Below, piece by piece: positions 22,157-30,700 of a stretch of 41,110 nucleotides of DNA (position 1 is the first letter of the stretch; each line of letters opens with the position of its first letter). Both the position numbers and the translations under genes were made by a program. A model generated the notes under the pieces. That model had not been told where the DNA came from. It did no database searches and worked only from the letters and a program-made list of their open reading frames with translations. The stretch is from a virus. The stretch lies in IMG/VR virus record IMGVR_UViG_3300032242_000232, positions 1-41,110 of that record. One strand, given 5' to 3'.

Positions 22157-24256
22157 TTAGCCCCTCTTACCGTCAGATTTCCAGTCAAACCTATGAATGC
22201 CAGATTGCCAAGATAGATTAAGTTGGTTGCTAAATATTTTGAAATAGATCTGTCTGCCCCTGACCCGTGTGTTTACCTGACCAGTAAACTGTTCAATAGG
22301 GTATGTAGCCGTTTCTGTAATTGATCCAGAACTGATGCCGCCTACAGATTGGGGTGAGTAATAACCAGAGCCAGCGTTTAGCATTGGGTAAAAACTTATA
22401 TTTACTTGTGGCGTAGCATTTGTAGAGCCAAGGAAAGTAAAGTCCGGCAAGATACGCCAGATGTATGAAACAGCACCTGATCCGTCTTGAATGTCAAATT
22501 CAGAAGAAGTTAAAGATACATTCATTGGCTGAGCTGTACCAGTCTCGTTGTTGTTATATCCATTCTCGTGATAGACCAACGTATTGTTTCCAGTTGCCGC
22601 TACAGGATACTGAAATAGTCCATTTTGTAACCATGCAGTACGGCAAAGTGAACCGTAGTACCAAATATCCAATTCGTAGTTGTAAATAACATACGAGTCA
22701 TTTAGCCCATTTGAAGAAGATGTTGATGTATAGAACCACCATACTTCATTAAACTCTTCGTTTGTTCCAGTTGTAACTTGTAAATACTGGGTTGTATCTA
22801 TGGTGTCAAAAACATATTTTTTTAGATCACATCTAAGAGTTTTAAGAACACCATCGTAGGTATAGAACTTGCCGTATCCCATCCAATAGGCTTTGCCGTT
22901 TGCATAGGCTGCAGCGTTAGGACCGACAATAGACATGGTTTCACCTACAAGGGTAAACGTCCATACAGCTGGTGTTCCTACATACTGTCCGCCGTATAGG
23001 GATGAATCAGTAAATACCAAGATTTGCTGGTTCATCTGTAGGGCTGTAACGATCTTTGATCCGTGGGATAGCGGGATAGAGCCAGCTTGATTTGTAGCAC
23101 TAGGTGTCCATGTGGTCACGCTTTCCTGATCTGACCAACGAACCAGCATGGGGTTAAAGGTCGTACTACCCGTATCGTTTGTACCAAATACAAGTACGAA
23201 TCTGCTTGAATCTGATACCAATAACCAGTTAGCAGTTAAAGGTAAATCTGTTCCGCCAAACGATAGCGTAGCTGATGCATTGTTGGCCGTTGCCGCCTGA
23301 GATAGCGTAAGCGCTGTACCAGAAATAGTGGCTACCGTAGTTCCAAATGGAATACCAGTACCTGTAACTATAGATCCTTGATAGATAGACGTATTGGTTG
23401 CACTTAAAGTTACCGACGTAGACCCAGATGAAATAGATCCAGTCTGAGTAGTGATCGGTATAGTGGCCAGAGAAATAGCTCTTGTAGATAAAGAGTTACT
23501 ACCATACCAATAGTAAATAGCTCCGCCTATGGGGCAGAAAATTAAATCTTGGCCGTAGTTATCTTGTGACCATAAACGTATAGGAGTGCTTTGTGTTCCT
23601 CCATTACCCCATGATCCAGCTCCCCAGTTACCAGCTCCCCAGCCTGTTTGACTTTGGGATATAGCTGGACCTGTGTTGATTTGATACGTAGCAACAACAG
23701 AAGAGCCACCGCCAACGCCGTTTGCATTTGCCGTAGTGTTAGCTGTAACAGTATAGGAGGTTGGACTATTGCCTATAGTAGTTATTTGATACTGTCCATT
23801 TAAAGTAACTCCGTTAAATGTAGTAGCACCGCTAAAGGTTACAAAATCCCCGTTGTTATATCCATCAGCAGCGTCTGTAACAGTTACTATTTTAGAGCCG
23901 TTAGATGTACTAAAAGGATTAGCGCCTAAAGTAACAACAGAACGGATTGGGGTGACATCGTAATAAGCACCGCCCAGCTGCATATAAAACTTAAGGTTTG
24001 TGCCTACCCCAATATAAGTAATGTAATTTAGTGTTACCCATGACCAAAGGGAGCGGCAAACACCTAAAAATGTGGCAACAGTAAGAGGTATCCAACCGCC
24101 TATGCTCTCAGGCATACCTTGGCGAAAGCGCACAAGATTAGATTCGTACCATCCAGTAACGTATCCAGATGCGTTATTCACACCCAAAAGTTGTGTGGCG
24201 TATCTGGTATTTTCCCTGTTAACACCGGGGCGAACAACGATATCTTTTAATGGCAC
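22157..24256 (-). CDS. Tail nozzle / DNA-stabilisation protein (T7 gp12 / P22 gp10-like)
   Basis: 699 aa, almost all beta. It has repeated aromatic-Gly blades (WLLVSDSSRFVLVFGTNDTG, WTFTLVGETMSIVGPNAAAY, YGKFYTYDGVL) and a C-terminal RVRGRQIYFKIFSNQLN block typical of beta-propeller proteins at the podovirus tail nozzle. A low-complexity insert with two Ig-like or Gly/Ser/Thr segments includes GWGAGNWGAGSWGNGG (205-220). The start is GTG with GAGGTATCAAA upstream. Sits between the lysis genes and internal proteins, as in other podoviruses. The exact homologue is uncertain. Confidence 0.78.
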   Translation of the reverse strand: MPLKDIVVRPGVNRENTRYATQLLGVNNASGYVTGWYESNLVRFRQGMPESIGGWIPLTVATFLGVCRSLWSWVTLNYITYIGVGTNLKFYMQLGGAYYDVTPIRSVVTLGANPFSTSNGSKIVTVTDAADGYNNGDFVTFSGATTFNGVTLNGQYQITTIGNSPTSYTVTANTTANANGVGGGSSVVATYQINTGPAISQSQTGWGAGNWGAGSWGNGGTQSTPIRLWSQDNYGQDLIFCPIGGAIYYWYGSNSLSTRAISLATIPITTQTGSISSGSTSVTLSATNTSIYQGSIVTGTGIPFGTTVATISGTALTLSQAATANNASATLSFGGTDLPLTANWLLVSDSSRFVLVFGTNDTGSTTFNPMLVRWSDQESVTTWTPSATNQAGSIPLSHGSKIVTALQMNQQILVFTDSSLYGGQYVGTPAVWTFTLVGETMSIVGPNAAAYANGKAYWMGYGKFYTYDGVLKTLRCDLKKYVFDTIDTTQYLQVTTGTNEEFNEVWWFYTSTSSSNGLNDSYVIYNYELDIWYYGSLCRTAWLQNGLFQYPVAATGNNTLVYHENGYNNNETGTAQPMNVSLTSSEFDIQDGSGAVSYIWRILPDFTFLGSTNATPQVNISFYPMLNAGSGYYSPQSVGGISSGSITETATYPIEQFTGQVNTRVRGRQIYFKIFSNQLNLSWQSGIHRFDWKSDGKRG

Positions 24257-24292
24257 TTTGATACCTCATATTTAGCTGTGACCATTATCCCA

Positions 24293-24892
24293 TCAGGACT
24301 GTAGGGCGACAAGGGCTTGATTGGTGTGAGAGATGCGTTCCTCTAGACCAATAGTTCCACCATTTATCTTCTTGGTTAAATTGACCCAATCGGTAGCCTC
24401 GGATAATGCGTTGCAGTTGTGGGTTGACCAGAACCATCCGGCAGTAAGAGCGGCAAATTTAGGGGTAGCCACAAGATCAGGGTTGAGGCCAAAATCAGTC
24501 CCCAATGCCTGACCAGCATGAAAATAATTACTATACCCAGTAAGCTGAATGCAGCCACGACCACGGAAACGATAGCCGTCACCAGAAGCTTCGTCACGGT
24601 TGCCCATGCGGTTAGCGTAGACATTATTTGCGATCTTCTTAGGATTACCCGCATAAGCATTAGCCACCTCCAATGTAGGAAAACGTTTAGGCCATAGCTT
24701 CATTAGCGTAGCAGCCTTGTAGTTGAGGTTCTCCTCAAGGATGCGGAAGTTCCCGCACTCATGCCCACACTGCCCAATAAAGGCAGCCTGCTGTCTGGGT
24801 GTGTTAATTCCCCATTTGGAAAAGGTTTCGTTTAGGGCATCAACCCATTCTGGGCCAATGTGTAAACGTTGTAGCTGACTAGCGCTGAGCAT
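24293..24892 (-). CDS. Endolysin, GH19 chitinase-like muramidase
   Basis: 199 aa. Family hallmarks are QAAFIGQCGHECGNF with the proposed catalytic Glu 45, then EENLNY (Glu 53/54), and YRFRGRGCIQLTGYSNY (108-123), the substrate-binding signature of glycoside hydrolase 19. GH19 endolysins cut the glycan chains of peptidoglycan. No signal peptide is present, so a holin is needed for export. It overlaps the end of the spanin gene by 14 nt, with AGAAGGTCA before the ATG. Length is normal for a single-domain phage GH19 lysin. Confidence 0.92.
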   Translation of the reverse strand: MLSASQLQRLHIGPEWVDALNETFSKWGINTPRQQAAFIGQCGHECGNFRILEENLNYKAATLMKLWPKRFPTLEVANAYAGNPKKIANNVYANRMGNRDEASGDGYRFRGRGCIQLTGYSNYFHAGQALGTDFGLNPDLVATPKFAALTAGWFWSTHNCNALSEATDWVNLTKKINGGTIGLEERISHTNQALVALQS

Positions 24893-25337
24893 TGACCTTC
24901 TCCATTACTTGTTGGTAGGCGGTGATGCAGGCGTTGAGTTGCTCTGTGTTTCTGTCCCCTTGGGCGACGATGGCTGCAATAGCTGCGAGAGTCTCTCTGT
25001 CAGATTCGCTTCCCGCTTCGTTCCGATCTCCACTGGGAGCGGGGGAACTTGCATTGGTTTGTACGCAACTTGTGGCGGGGAGCCGCAGCTTGCCAGCACG
25101 GATAGCACGATCAAGACTAGACTGTTTTTCAGTAATGGCATTGTTAGCCTCCTGTAACTTGGTTGAGTTTTCGTTAAGTTGTTTAGTAAGTTCTTGCTCT
25201 TTGGTACGGGCTTCTTCGTTCTTAATAGCAATCTCTGCTTGCATTTCTTGGTCACGCTCTGCCCATCCTTTATGGTGTCCATAACCATAGAAACCTAGAA
25301 AAGCCAGAACTACGGCTAGGATTACATAGGGATTCAT
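24879..25337 (-). CDS. Rz: Inner-membrane spanin (Rz-like)
   Basis: 152 aa. An N-terminal membrane helix (residues 4-18, VILAVVLAFLGFYGY) is followed by a long periplasmic coiled coil (QEMQAEIAIKNEEARTKEQ...) and a C-terminal globular part with KLRLPATSC. This is the standard i-spanin layout. It fuses the inner and outer membranes with its Rz1 partner in the last lysis step. The partner is encoded entirely inside this gene in another frame, as in lambda. The ATG follows GGGCTGAGCT and overlaps the holin stop. Confidence 0.9.
   Translation of the reverse strand: MNPYVILAVVLAFLGFYGYGHHKGWAERDQEMQAEIAIKNEEARTKEQELTKQLNENSTKLQEANNAITEKQSSLDRAIRAGKLRLPATSCVQTNASSPAPSGDRNEAGSESDRETLAAIAAIVAQGDRNTEQLNACITAYQQVMEKVNAQR
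24905..25141 (-). CDS. Rz1: Outer-membrane spanin lipoprotein (Rz1-like), nested in Rz
   Basis: 78 aa in a different frame inside the Rz gene. MPLLKNSLVLIVLSVLASCG is a lipoprotein signal peptide with lipobox LASC, and the mature part is Pro-rich (PPQVAYKPMQVPPLPVEI), as in Rz1. The ATG at 25141 has a strong AGGAGGCTAACA site that makes little sense unless this frame is translated. The longer upstream frame has no ribosome binding site and is rejected. Confidence 0.88.
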   Translation of the reverse strand: MPLLKNSLVLIVLSVLASCGSPPQVAYKPMQVPPLPVEIGTKREANLTERLSQLLQPSSPKGTETQSNSTPASPPTNK

Positions 25338-25804
25338 AGCTCAGCCCTCGCTGCTGCACGCTCATGCGCAATTTCTTCTTTAGATGGATCTATGTAGTCT
25401 GGCGGAGTAGTAGGGGGAGGAGGCGCTCTCCATTCCTCATCTAACGGTGGATTTACCCATATTGGCAGATTGTTGCTAGGCACAGTTGCTGGCGTAGTTG
25501 TTAGACCGGGTGTAAATGTTGGGGCAGGTGGGTTCACCTTGTCTGCTACGGCCTGCATTCCCTTGCGAGACATCACGCCACCAATGCCACCCACAATAAG
25601 CAAAACAATATCGTTGAGCATCTTGGCAAACGATTGGTCAATAGGTGCCATGCTCTTGATGGGCTGGACCACAAAGGCCAAGCTGTAAAGCATGAAAATA
25701 ACTATGCCAGCAAGAATGATAGTCACGATTAGGACGACGCACGCCCAGACTCGTACTTCAATTTCCTCTGCTGTCAGAAGCCGGTTGAGATGGAACTTGA
25801 ACAC
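25334..25804 (-). CDS. Putative holin, two transmembrane segments
   Basis: 156 aa from a GTG start with GGAGAAACAAA upstream. Hydrophobic segments lie at residues about 18-48 (WACVVLIVTIILAGIVIFML) and 65-80 (MLNDIVLLIVGGIGGVM), followed by a Pro-rich and charged cytoplasmic tail. Two membrane helices with both termini on the same side would be class II-like. Position directly before the spanins and endolysin makes holin the most likely role, but small membrane proteins upstream are alternatives. Confidence 0.72.
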   Translation of the reverse strand: MFKFHLNRLLTAEEIEVRVWACVVLIVTIILAGIVIFMLYSLAFVVQPIKSMAPIDQSFAKMLNDIVLLIVGGIGGVMSRKGMQAVADKVNPPAPTFTPGLTTTPATVPSNNLPIWVNPPLDEEWRAPPPPTTPPDYIDPSKEEIAHERAAARAEL

Positions 25805-25970
25805 TTTGTTTCTCCAGTACGGGGGCTACGAGGTAATCAGGGCAATCTTGGGTGAATAGGCAATCAGGGCGTTGGCAACGCTTGGCTGAAAAGTTTTTTG
25901 GGTCTTGGCAGTAATACCGATAGCGGTCTTCGCAACCCACTAACAGTAACAACACCAACAAGTATTTCAT
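25758..25970 (-). CDS. Cys-rich lipoprotein, 70 aa, in the lysis cassette
   Basis: MKYLLVLLLLVGCED is a short signal peptide with a lipobox (LVGC). The mature part has five more cysteines (YYCQ, KRCQRPDC, TQDC) and a Ser/Pro tail. It overlaps the holin gene by 47 nt in another frame and its ATG overlaps the upstream stop. A second, disulphide-rich lipoprotein beside a normal Rz1 is unusual; it may act at the outer membrane in lysis or superinfection exclusion. Function is unknown. Confidence 0.75.
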   Translation of the reverse strand: MKYLLVLLLLVGCEDRYRYYCQDPKNFSAKRCQRPDCLFTQDCPDYLVAPVLEKQSVQVPSQPASDSRGN

Positions 25971-26134
25971 TTTGATTCTTTCAACTCTTGTTTAAGTTTG
26001 CGCAACTCTTTTATTTCCCGTTTGAGTTGGGCTTTCATGTATAGGGTTTCTACGTATGCTATTGATGTAACTCCTACAACAATACATAGCGTCACCGCAG
26101 TTAAAACCCACCAGACAAGTTTCGTAGTTGCCAC
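25967..26134 (-). CDS. Small membrane protein with coiled-coil tail, 55 aa
   Basis: A short gene starting GTG at 26134 inside the end of the upstream gene. MATTKLVWWVLTAVTLCIV begins one membrane helix of about 20 residues, followed by a charged amphipathic helix (KAQLKREIKELRKLKQE). The stop overlaps the lipoprotein ATG. The single membrane helix plus coiled coil resembles a miniature spanin or antiholin-like subunit, making it a possible partner for the lipoprotein encoded next. That pairing is inference. Confidence 0.68.
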   Translation of the reverse strand: MATTKLVWWVLTAVTLCIVVGVTSIAYVETLYMKAQLKREIKELRKLKQELKESK

Positions 26135-26790
26135 ATTAGCCACCCAAAAAACATAGATATAAACATCACGGCAATCACCCCACTTGTTATTTCAATAAAC
26201 TCAATTTCCTGTTGTTCCTTGCGCCATCTAGCTTGTCTGGTCTTGCGGATCATCTCTGCCCTAGCCCATTCCTGTTCACGTTCAATCTTGCCATGCATCA
26301 CCAAGAATCTGCTGTACAAATCCTTTAACTCTGCTGGGGCGTACACCATTGCCTCACGAACCTGCTCCATCATCTTCTCCATTTGAAGCTCAATAAGCAC
26401 CCGCTCCACCGCCTTCTTGCTGGTGTTTTGGGTTGGATCGTAGTTGGTCTTGCTCTCCTCTTCTAGTTCAATGTAATGGTTTGTAATCGCTTGTTGTGCG
26501 TCAAAGAGGACGCCGAGGTTTGCGCCAATTTCGCTGATGAGCTTGAGTTCAAGTTCCTCGTAGGATTGCTGTTGCTTGGCTGTGGCCTTCTTTTGCGCCA
26601 CAGGCTTGGGGGCATCTTGGGTTGGTTTACTAGTGAATAGACCAATGAACCAATCAAAAATGCCTCTGATTGCCTTGACATCTCCAATGACTCCCTCGAC
26701 TGTTTTCTTAGCACCTTCGAGTTCCATTCTCCCCTCATGGAGCATTGCACAGCCTTGCTTAATAAAGCCAACTGCCGCTTGTGCCGCCAT
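26101..26790 (-). CDS. Membrane-anchored protein of the lysis region, 229 aa
   Basis: The long N-terminal helical region is charged (GRMELEGAKKTVEGVIGDV, SYEELELKLISEIGANLG). One clear C-terminal membrane helix (ITSGVIAVMFISMFFGWLMW) follows, giving a tail-anchored topology with an N-terminal cytoplasmic domain. The ATG lacks a good ribosome binding site (TCTCTCCTT precedes it), so translation is likely coupled to the gene 26 nt upstream. Similar proteins sit next to phage lysis genes (memory). It may regulate holin timing; this is speculative. Confidence 0.72.
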   Translation of the reverse strand: MAAQAAVGFIKQGCAMLHEGRMELEGAKKTVEGVIGDVKAIRGIFDWFIGLFTSKPTQDAPKPVAQKKATAKQQQSYEELELKLISEIGANLGVLFDAQQAITNHYIELEEESKTNYDPTQNTSKKAVERVLIELQMEKMMEQVREAMVYAPAELKDLYSRFLVMHGKIEREQEWARAEMIRKTRQARWRKEQQEIEFIEITSGVIAVMFISMFFGWLMWQLRNLSGGF

Positions 26791-26814
26791 AAGGAGAGAG
26801 AATGGGTCAATGGC

Positions 26815-27042
26815 TTACTCCGCTAACTTGTCTTGTGCTTCGGCTTGGGCTAAAGACTCTTTGAGCATATTAAAGAATGTATCCCTACCGACTTGAAGCT
26901 GGTCAAGATTAAACCTTGCAGATGCAGTCTTGCGGTCTAAATCCACAACGTGGTCTAGAAGCATCTTCTGCTGGTCTGTAAAAGTTGCGGGGTCATACTC
27001 TGTGCCGTCAATCGTAAGCTGAGGTTTTGTGTTGTTACTCAT
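26815..27042 (-). CDS. Small phage protein, 75 aa (DUF6447-like)
   Basis: The ATG at 27042 follows AAAAGGAGAACTAAG; a TTG 18 nt earlier is less likely. QLTIDGTEYDPATFTDQQKMLLDH resembles the TIxGxEYxxxxLxxxxK start of DUF6447-type phage proteins (recalled, uncertain). The rest is a helical region (LDRKTASARFNLDQLQVG) ending acidic. It lies between the homing endonuclease and the lysis genes. Function is unknown. Confidence 0.74.
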   Translation of the reverse strand: MSNNTKPQLTIDGTEYDPATFTDQQKMLLDHVVDLDRKTASARFNLDQLQVGRDTFFNMLKESLAQAEAQDKLAE

Positions 27043-27062
27043 CTTAGTTCTCCTTTTCAAAG

Positions 27063-27542
27063 TTATTGGTGATTGGCAAAATTGCCGTGGTATTTGTAGC
27101 GCATAGCATTTGCAACAAATTTTGCGTAATCAATATCATAATACTGACCAAAATTTTTATGTTTTCCATTTACTTTTAACTCAACGCACCATTTTTTGTT
27201 ACGTTTAGACCAAGTTACATTTTTAACGCCAGATGTATTTGTTTTTGGTGCAGGAACATTATGTTGGTTTTGTTGATTTGTTGCAGGTCTTAGATTTTCA
27301 ATTCTGTTATCTGAACAATCACCGTTTATGTGATCAATCATTTCAGGAAAATATCCGTGATGCATTAAAAAAATAAGCCTGTGAATTTTGTACTCTTTGT
27401 GATTAACCATAACCCGCATATATCCTTCGTGGGTTACGCTTCCAGCTTTTGAACCTGCCTTAACACCGCGTTTGCTAATTTTCCAATAAAGCATTCCGTC
27501 TCGGTATTCAAACAATTCATTTGCTTCTTGTTTGGTTAACAT
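27063..27542 (-). CDS. Free-standing HNH homing endonuclease with AP2-like domain
   Basis: 159 aa. The N-terminal HNH module is visible: YKIHRLIFLMHHGYFP, then IDHINGDCSDNRIENLRPAT, where H-x-N-G-D-x4-N is the HNH_3 signature. The C-terminal half (TSGVKNVTWSKRNKKWCVEL...KNFGQYYDIDYAKFVANAM) is an AP2-like DNA-binding domain. Such genes are selfish elements that cut an unoccupied allele and spread by repair. It is visibly more AT-rich than its neighbours and splits two small late genes. ATG after CAGGAAAATA. Confidence 0.92.
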   Translation of the reverse strand: MLTKQEANELFEYRDGMLYWKISKRGVKAGSKAGSVTHEGYMRVMVNHKEYKIHRLIFLMHHGYFPEMIDHINGDCSDNRIENLRPATNQQNQHNVPAPKTNTSGVKNVTWSKRNKKWCVELKVNGKHKNFGQYYDIDYAKFVANAMRYKYHGNFANHQ

Positions 27543-27772
27543 TATTTTCCTGCGGCAATAGCAGAGTTCAACGGGCTTAGGTCTTGGTCTGTCCAGTATG
27601 TCTTTGCGACCATTATTTCCAAATGGGCAACATTACGAGCCAAGCAGTCTGCCCAATCTGCGTCTGTCATGCCTTCTGGCTTTCCAGCGTTGATGAGGTG
27701 AACCGAATCCATTGCGGCACTGTAGTGCTTTGCAATTTCTTCTGCTGTTGGTTTTTCAATAGTTTCTGACAT
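27542..27772 (-). CDS. Hypothetical 76-aa protein downstream of the tail fibre
   Basis: Start ATG after AGGAGAAAACC. The protein is mostly helical (TAEEIAKHYSAAMDSVHL, TDADWADCLARNVAHLEIM) with a Trp-rich C-terminal part. It directly follows the fibre gene, a position often held by small tail-fibre chaperones or host-specificity cofactors, but no family is recognised. Its stop shares a base with the homing endonuclease start. Confidence 0.74.
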   Translation of the reverse strand: MSETIEKPTAEEIAKHYSAAMDSVHLINAGKPEGMTDADWADCLARNVAHLEIMVAKTYWTDQDLSPLNSAIAAGK

Positions 27773-27784
27773 GGTTTTCTCCTA

Positions 27785-30700
27785 TTAAGGGTGGGTGGAT
27801 TTGTACTCTTCAAACTTAGCATTAAGTTCTTTGATGGCGTTAATTAAATGCCATGTGATGTTTGTAGCATCAACAGACATAACACCAGTAGATTCTGTTT
27901 TTACGCAGTCTGGCAATACTTCTGCAAGTTCTTGCGCTATTAAACCTAGTTGAACACCTTTGATGTCAATAGCGTTTTGTGGTTCTAATTCTGTAACTTC
28001 TTCTGGCAAACGATATTCAAAGTTACGGACTCGTAATTGAACAATCTTGTCTAAACCTTCAGTATGGTCAACAATGTTTTTCTTTAATCGCTGGTCAGAA
28101 GTAACAGACCAAAGTGTAGAGTTGTTGCCTTGATATACGCCACCGCCATTAGGATTGATAAAACCAGTTGAAGAGCCTTTACCAGAAACACTATTATGTG
28201 TAATAACAATAGAATTTATATCTCCACCAGCAGATGTAGACGCACCATTACCAAGCAATACATTATTTGAACCAGTTGTTAAATTAGTTGTTCCGTAACC
28301 CGCTTGTAGACCAAGAATTACATTTCCACTGCCAGTCGTTATTGGAAAACCCGCTTGGTATCCAATTATTGTGTTACTTCCACCAGTAGTTTGGCTATAT
28401 CCCGCCTGATACCCTACTGCTGTGCTGTTAGATGATGTGGTGTTGTTGTATAAAGAACCACCACCAAATGCAATATTTTTAGTCCCAGTAGTGTTGCTAA
28501 ATAAAGCGTAACTACCAACAACAGAATTATCATACCCTGTGCTTGTTAAAGTCCCAGCCAAAACTCCAGCAAAAACACTTCCATAATTTTCAGAGGCATT
28601 ACCTTGAAATGACTTACCAGCCTGAAAACCTAATGCTGTAATATAACCAAGCGTGTTTATTGTATAACCAGCCTGATGACCAACGGCAGTATTGTACGAA
28701 GTTGTTGTATTTGTATATAGAGATTGATAACCTACTGCTGTGTTGTTAGATGCTGTGGTGTTGGAGTTAAGGGCTTGGGTTCCAATTGCCGTGTTGTTGC
28801 CGCCAGTTGTCGTGCTGATGGCGGCGTAATACCCAACAGCGACGTTGCTTGTACCAGTGGTATTTTGAGACAAAACGTATTTTCCAACAGCCGTGTTGGT
28901 TGCGCCTGTTGTATTGCTGTACATGGCATATGTGCCAAGTGCCACGTTGCCAGTGCCGCCGTTTTGTGCGTTCAGTGCGTAATAACCAAGAGCAGTGTTG
29001 TCACTACCCGTAGTTTCGCTAAACAGAGACAAATAACCGACAGCGGTATTGCTTTGACCCGTGGTGTTACTTCTACCCGCATTACCACCAAAAAATGCAT
29101 TTTGATTGCCTGTTGTGTTAGCGTATCCTGCTTGGTAGCCCACGGCAGTGTTGCCACTTGCTGTGGTGTTGTTAAACAACGATTGCATACCAATGGCGGT
29201 ATTATTTCCTCCTGTTGTTAAATATGGTAATGCGTTATAACCGAGGCTTGAGTTATTAGAGCCAGTTGAAGTATTGACGATTGGGCCAGAACTTGCTCCA
29301 ACATAAGTATTTTGAATACCTGTTGTTGTTGTAAATCCTGCGTTGTAACCTAAATAAGTATTTACTGAACCTGTACTATTGCTGTATCCTGCTTGATAAC
29401 CTACTGCTGTGTTGCTAGATGCTGTGGTGTTGGAAAGAAGTGATTGATTTCCAAGAGAAGTGTTATAACTGCCTGTTGTGTTGCTTACTAAAGCGGCTTG
29501 ACCTAATGCGGTATTTACAGAGCCTGTTGTGTTATTTCCTAAAGTGTTAATACCAATAGCCGTATTGTTTGTACCCGAAGAACCAGATGCGCCACTAAAA
29601 GCCAAATAGCCAATAGCGGTGTTTGAACCTCCCGTTTGGTAATACCCCGCTTGATAACCTACTGCTGTGTTGCTAGAGGCTGTGGTGTTGTTATTTAATG
29701 CGCCTTGCCCTAATGCCGTATTGTTTGCGCCAGTTGTGTTTGCATATAAAGCAGAATCACCTATACCAGTATTAGAAGATGCGCTGGCTATAGAATTGTA
29801 GCCTGAATAACTACCAATATAAGTATTGTAGTTATCGTTAGATTTATAACCAGCCAAATAACCAACAGCCGTCAATCGAGTACCTGTCGTATTACTATAC
29901 CCAGCCTGATAGCCTACGGCAGTGTTGTTTGAGGCTGTGGTGTTTGCATTTAATGAACTTGCGCCAATAGCCGTATTTGAACTACCAGTTGTATTTGCAC
30001 CTAAAGCGGCATCGCCCATTGCGGTATTTGATGAACCAGAAGTATTGGCTTGTAATGCAGAAACACCAAACGCATTGTTAAAGTTTCCAGTAACAGCCGC
30101 ACCCAAAGCAACATATCCAAAAGCATTGTTTTGCGAACCAGAAGTTAGGCTCTTTAATGCTTGATAACCAAAAGCAGAATTAACTGTTCCTGTTGGAGAT
30201 GCACTTAATGATTGATAACCAGCAACAGTACTATATGTATTTGAACCTGTGCCTTTACCTACTGTTAGACCTGAAATAGATGCGTCATTAGTAGATGTTA
30301 GCGTTGTGCCGTTGAATGTCAAATTAGCAGAATCTGCCAATAATCCGCCCGTACTAGCGTAAGTCACACGACCAGAAGTCAAACCTGAGTCGGTGATTGA
30401 GGTAGCTGTAATAGCTCCAAATACGCCACTAGATGCAATTTTTACAAAGTCGCTTGCTACGCTGCTCCAATACACAATCGCTTTTTCGCCGTTGGCAATT
30501 GTCACGCCAGTAGTAGGACCCGTACTTCCGCGAACCGTAATACTGTAGCCGCCTGTAGTGGAGTTATTAACCACGTACATCTTGCTTGAATTTGGGGCGT
30601 TAATGTTTCTGTTTGCAGTTCGTGCTCCAGTACAAAGCAGCTGCATATATTGCGCTGTTGTAGAGTTTGGAGATGCTACGATGTTTGATCCTGCACTACT

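Noticed and set aside
26815-27060. Longer TTG start for the 75-aa protein
   Set aside because: The upstream TTG overlaps the AAGGAG ribosome site that serves the ATG at 27042.
28724-29221. 165-codon plus-strand frame across the fibre repeats
   Set aside because: Produced by the repeated codons of the fibre shaft on the other strand.
28190-30232. CRISPR-like array
   Set aside because: The repeats are degenerate, contiguous and in frame with the fibre protein; no unique spacers and no cas genes.
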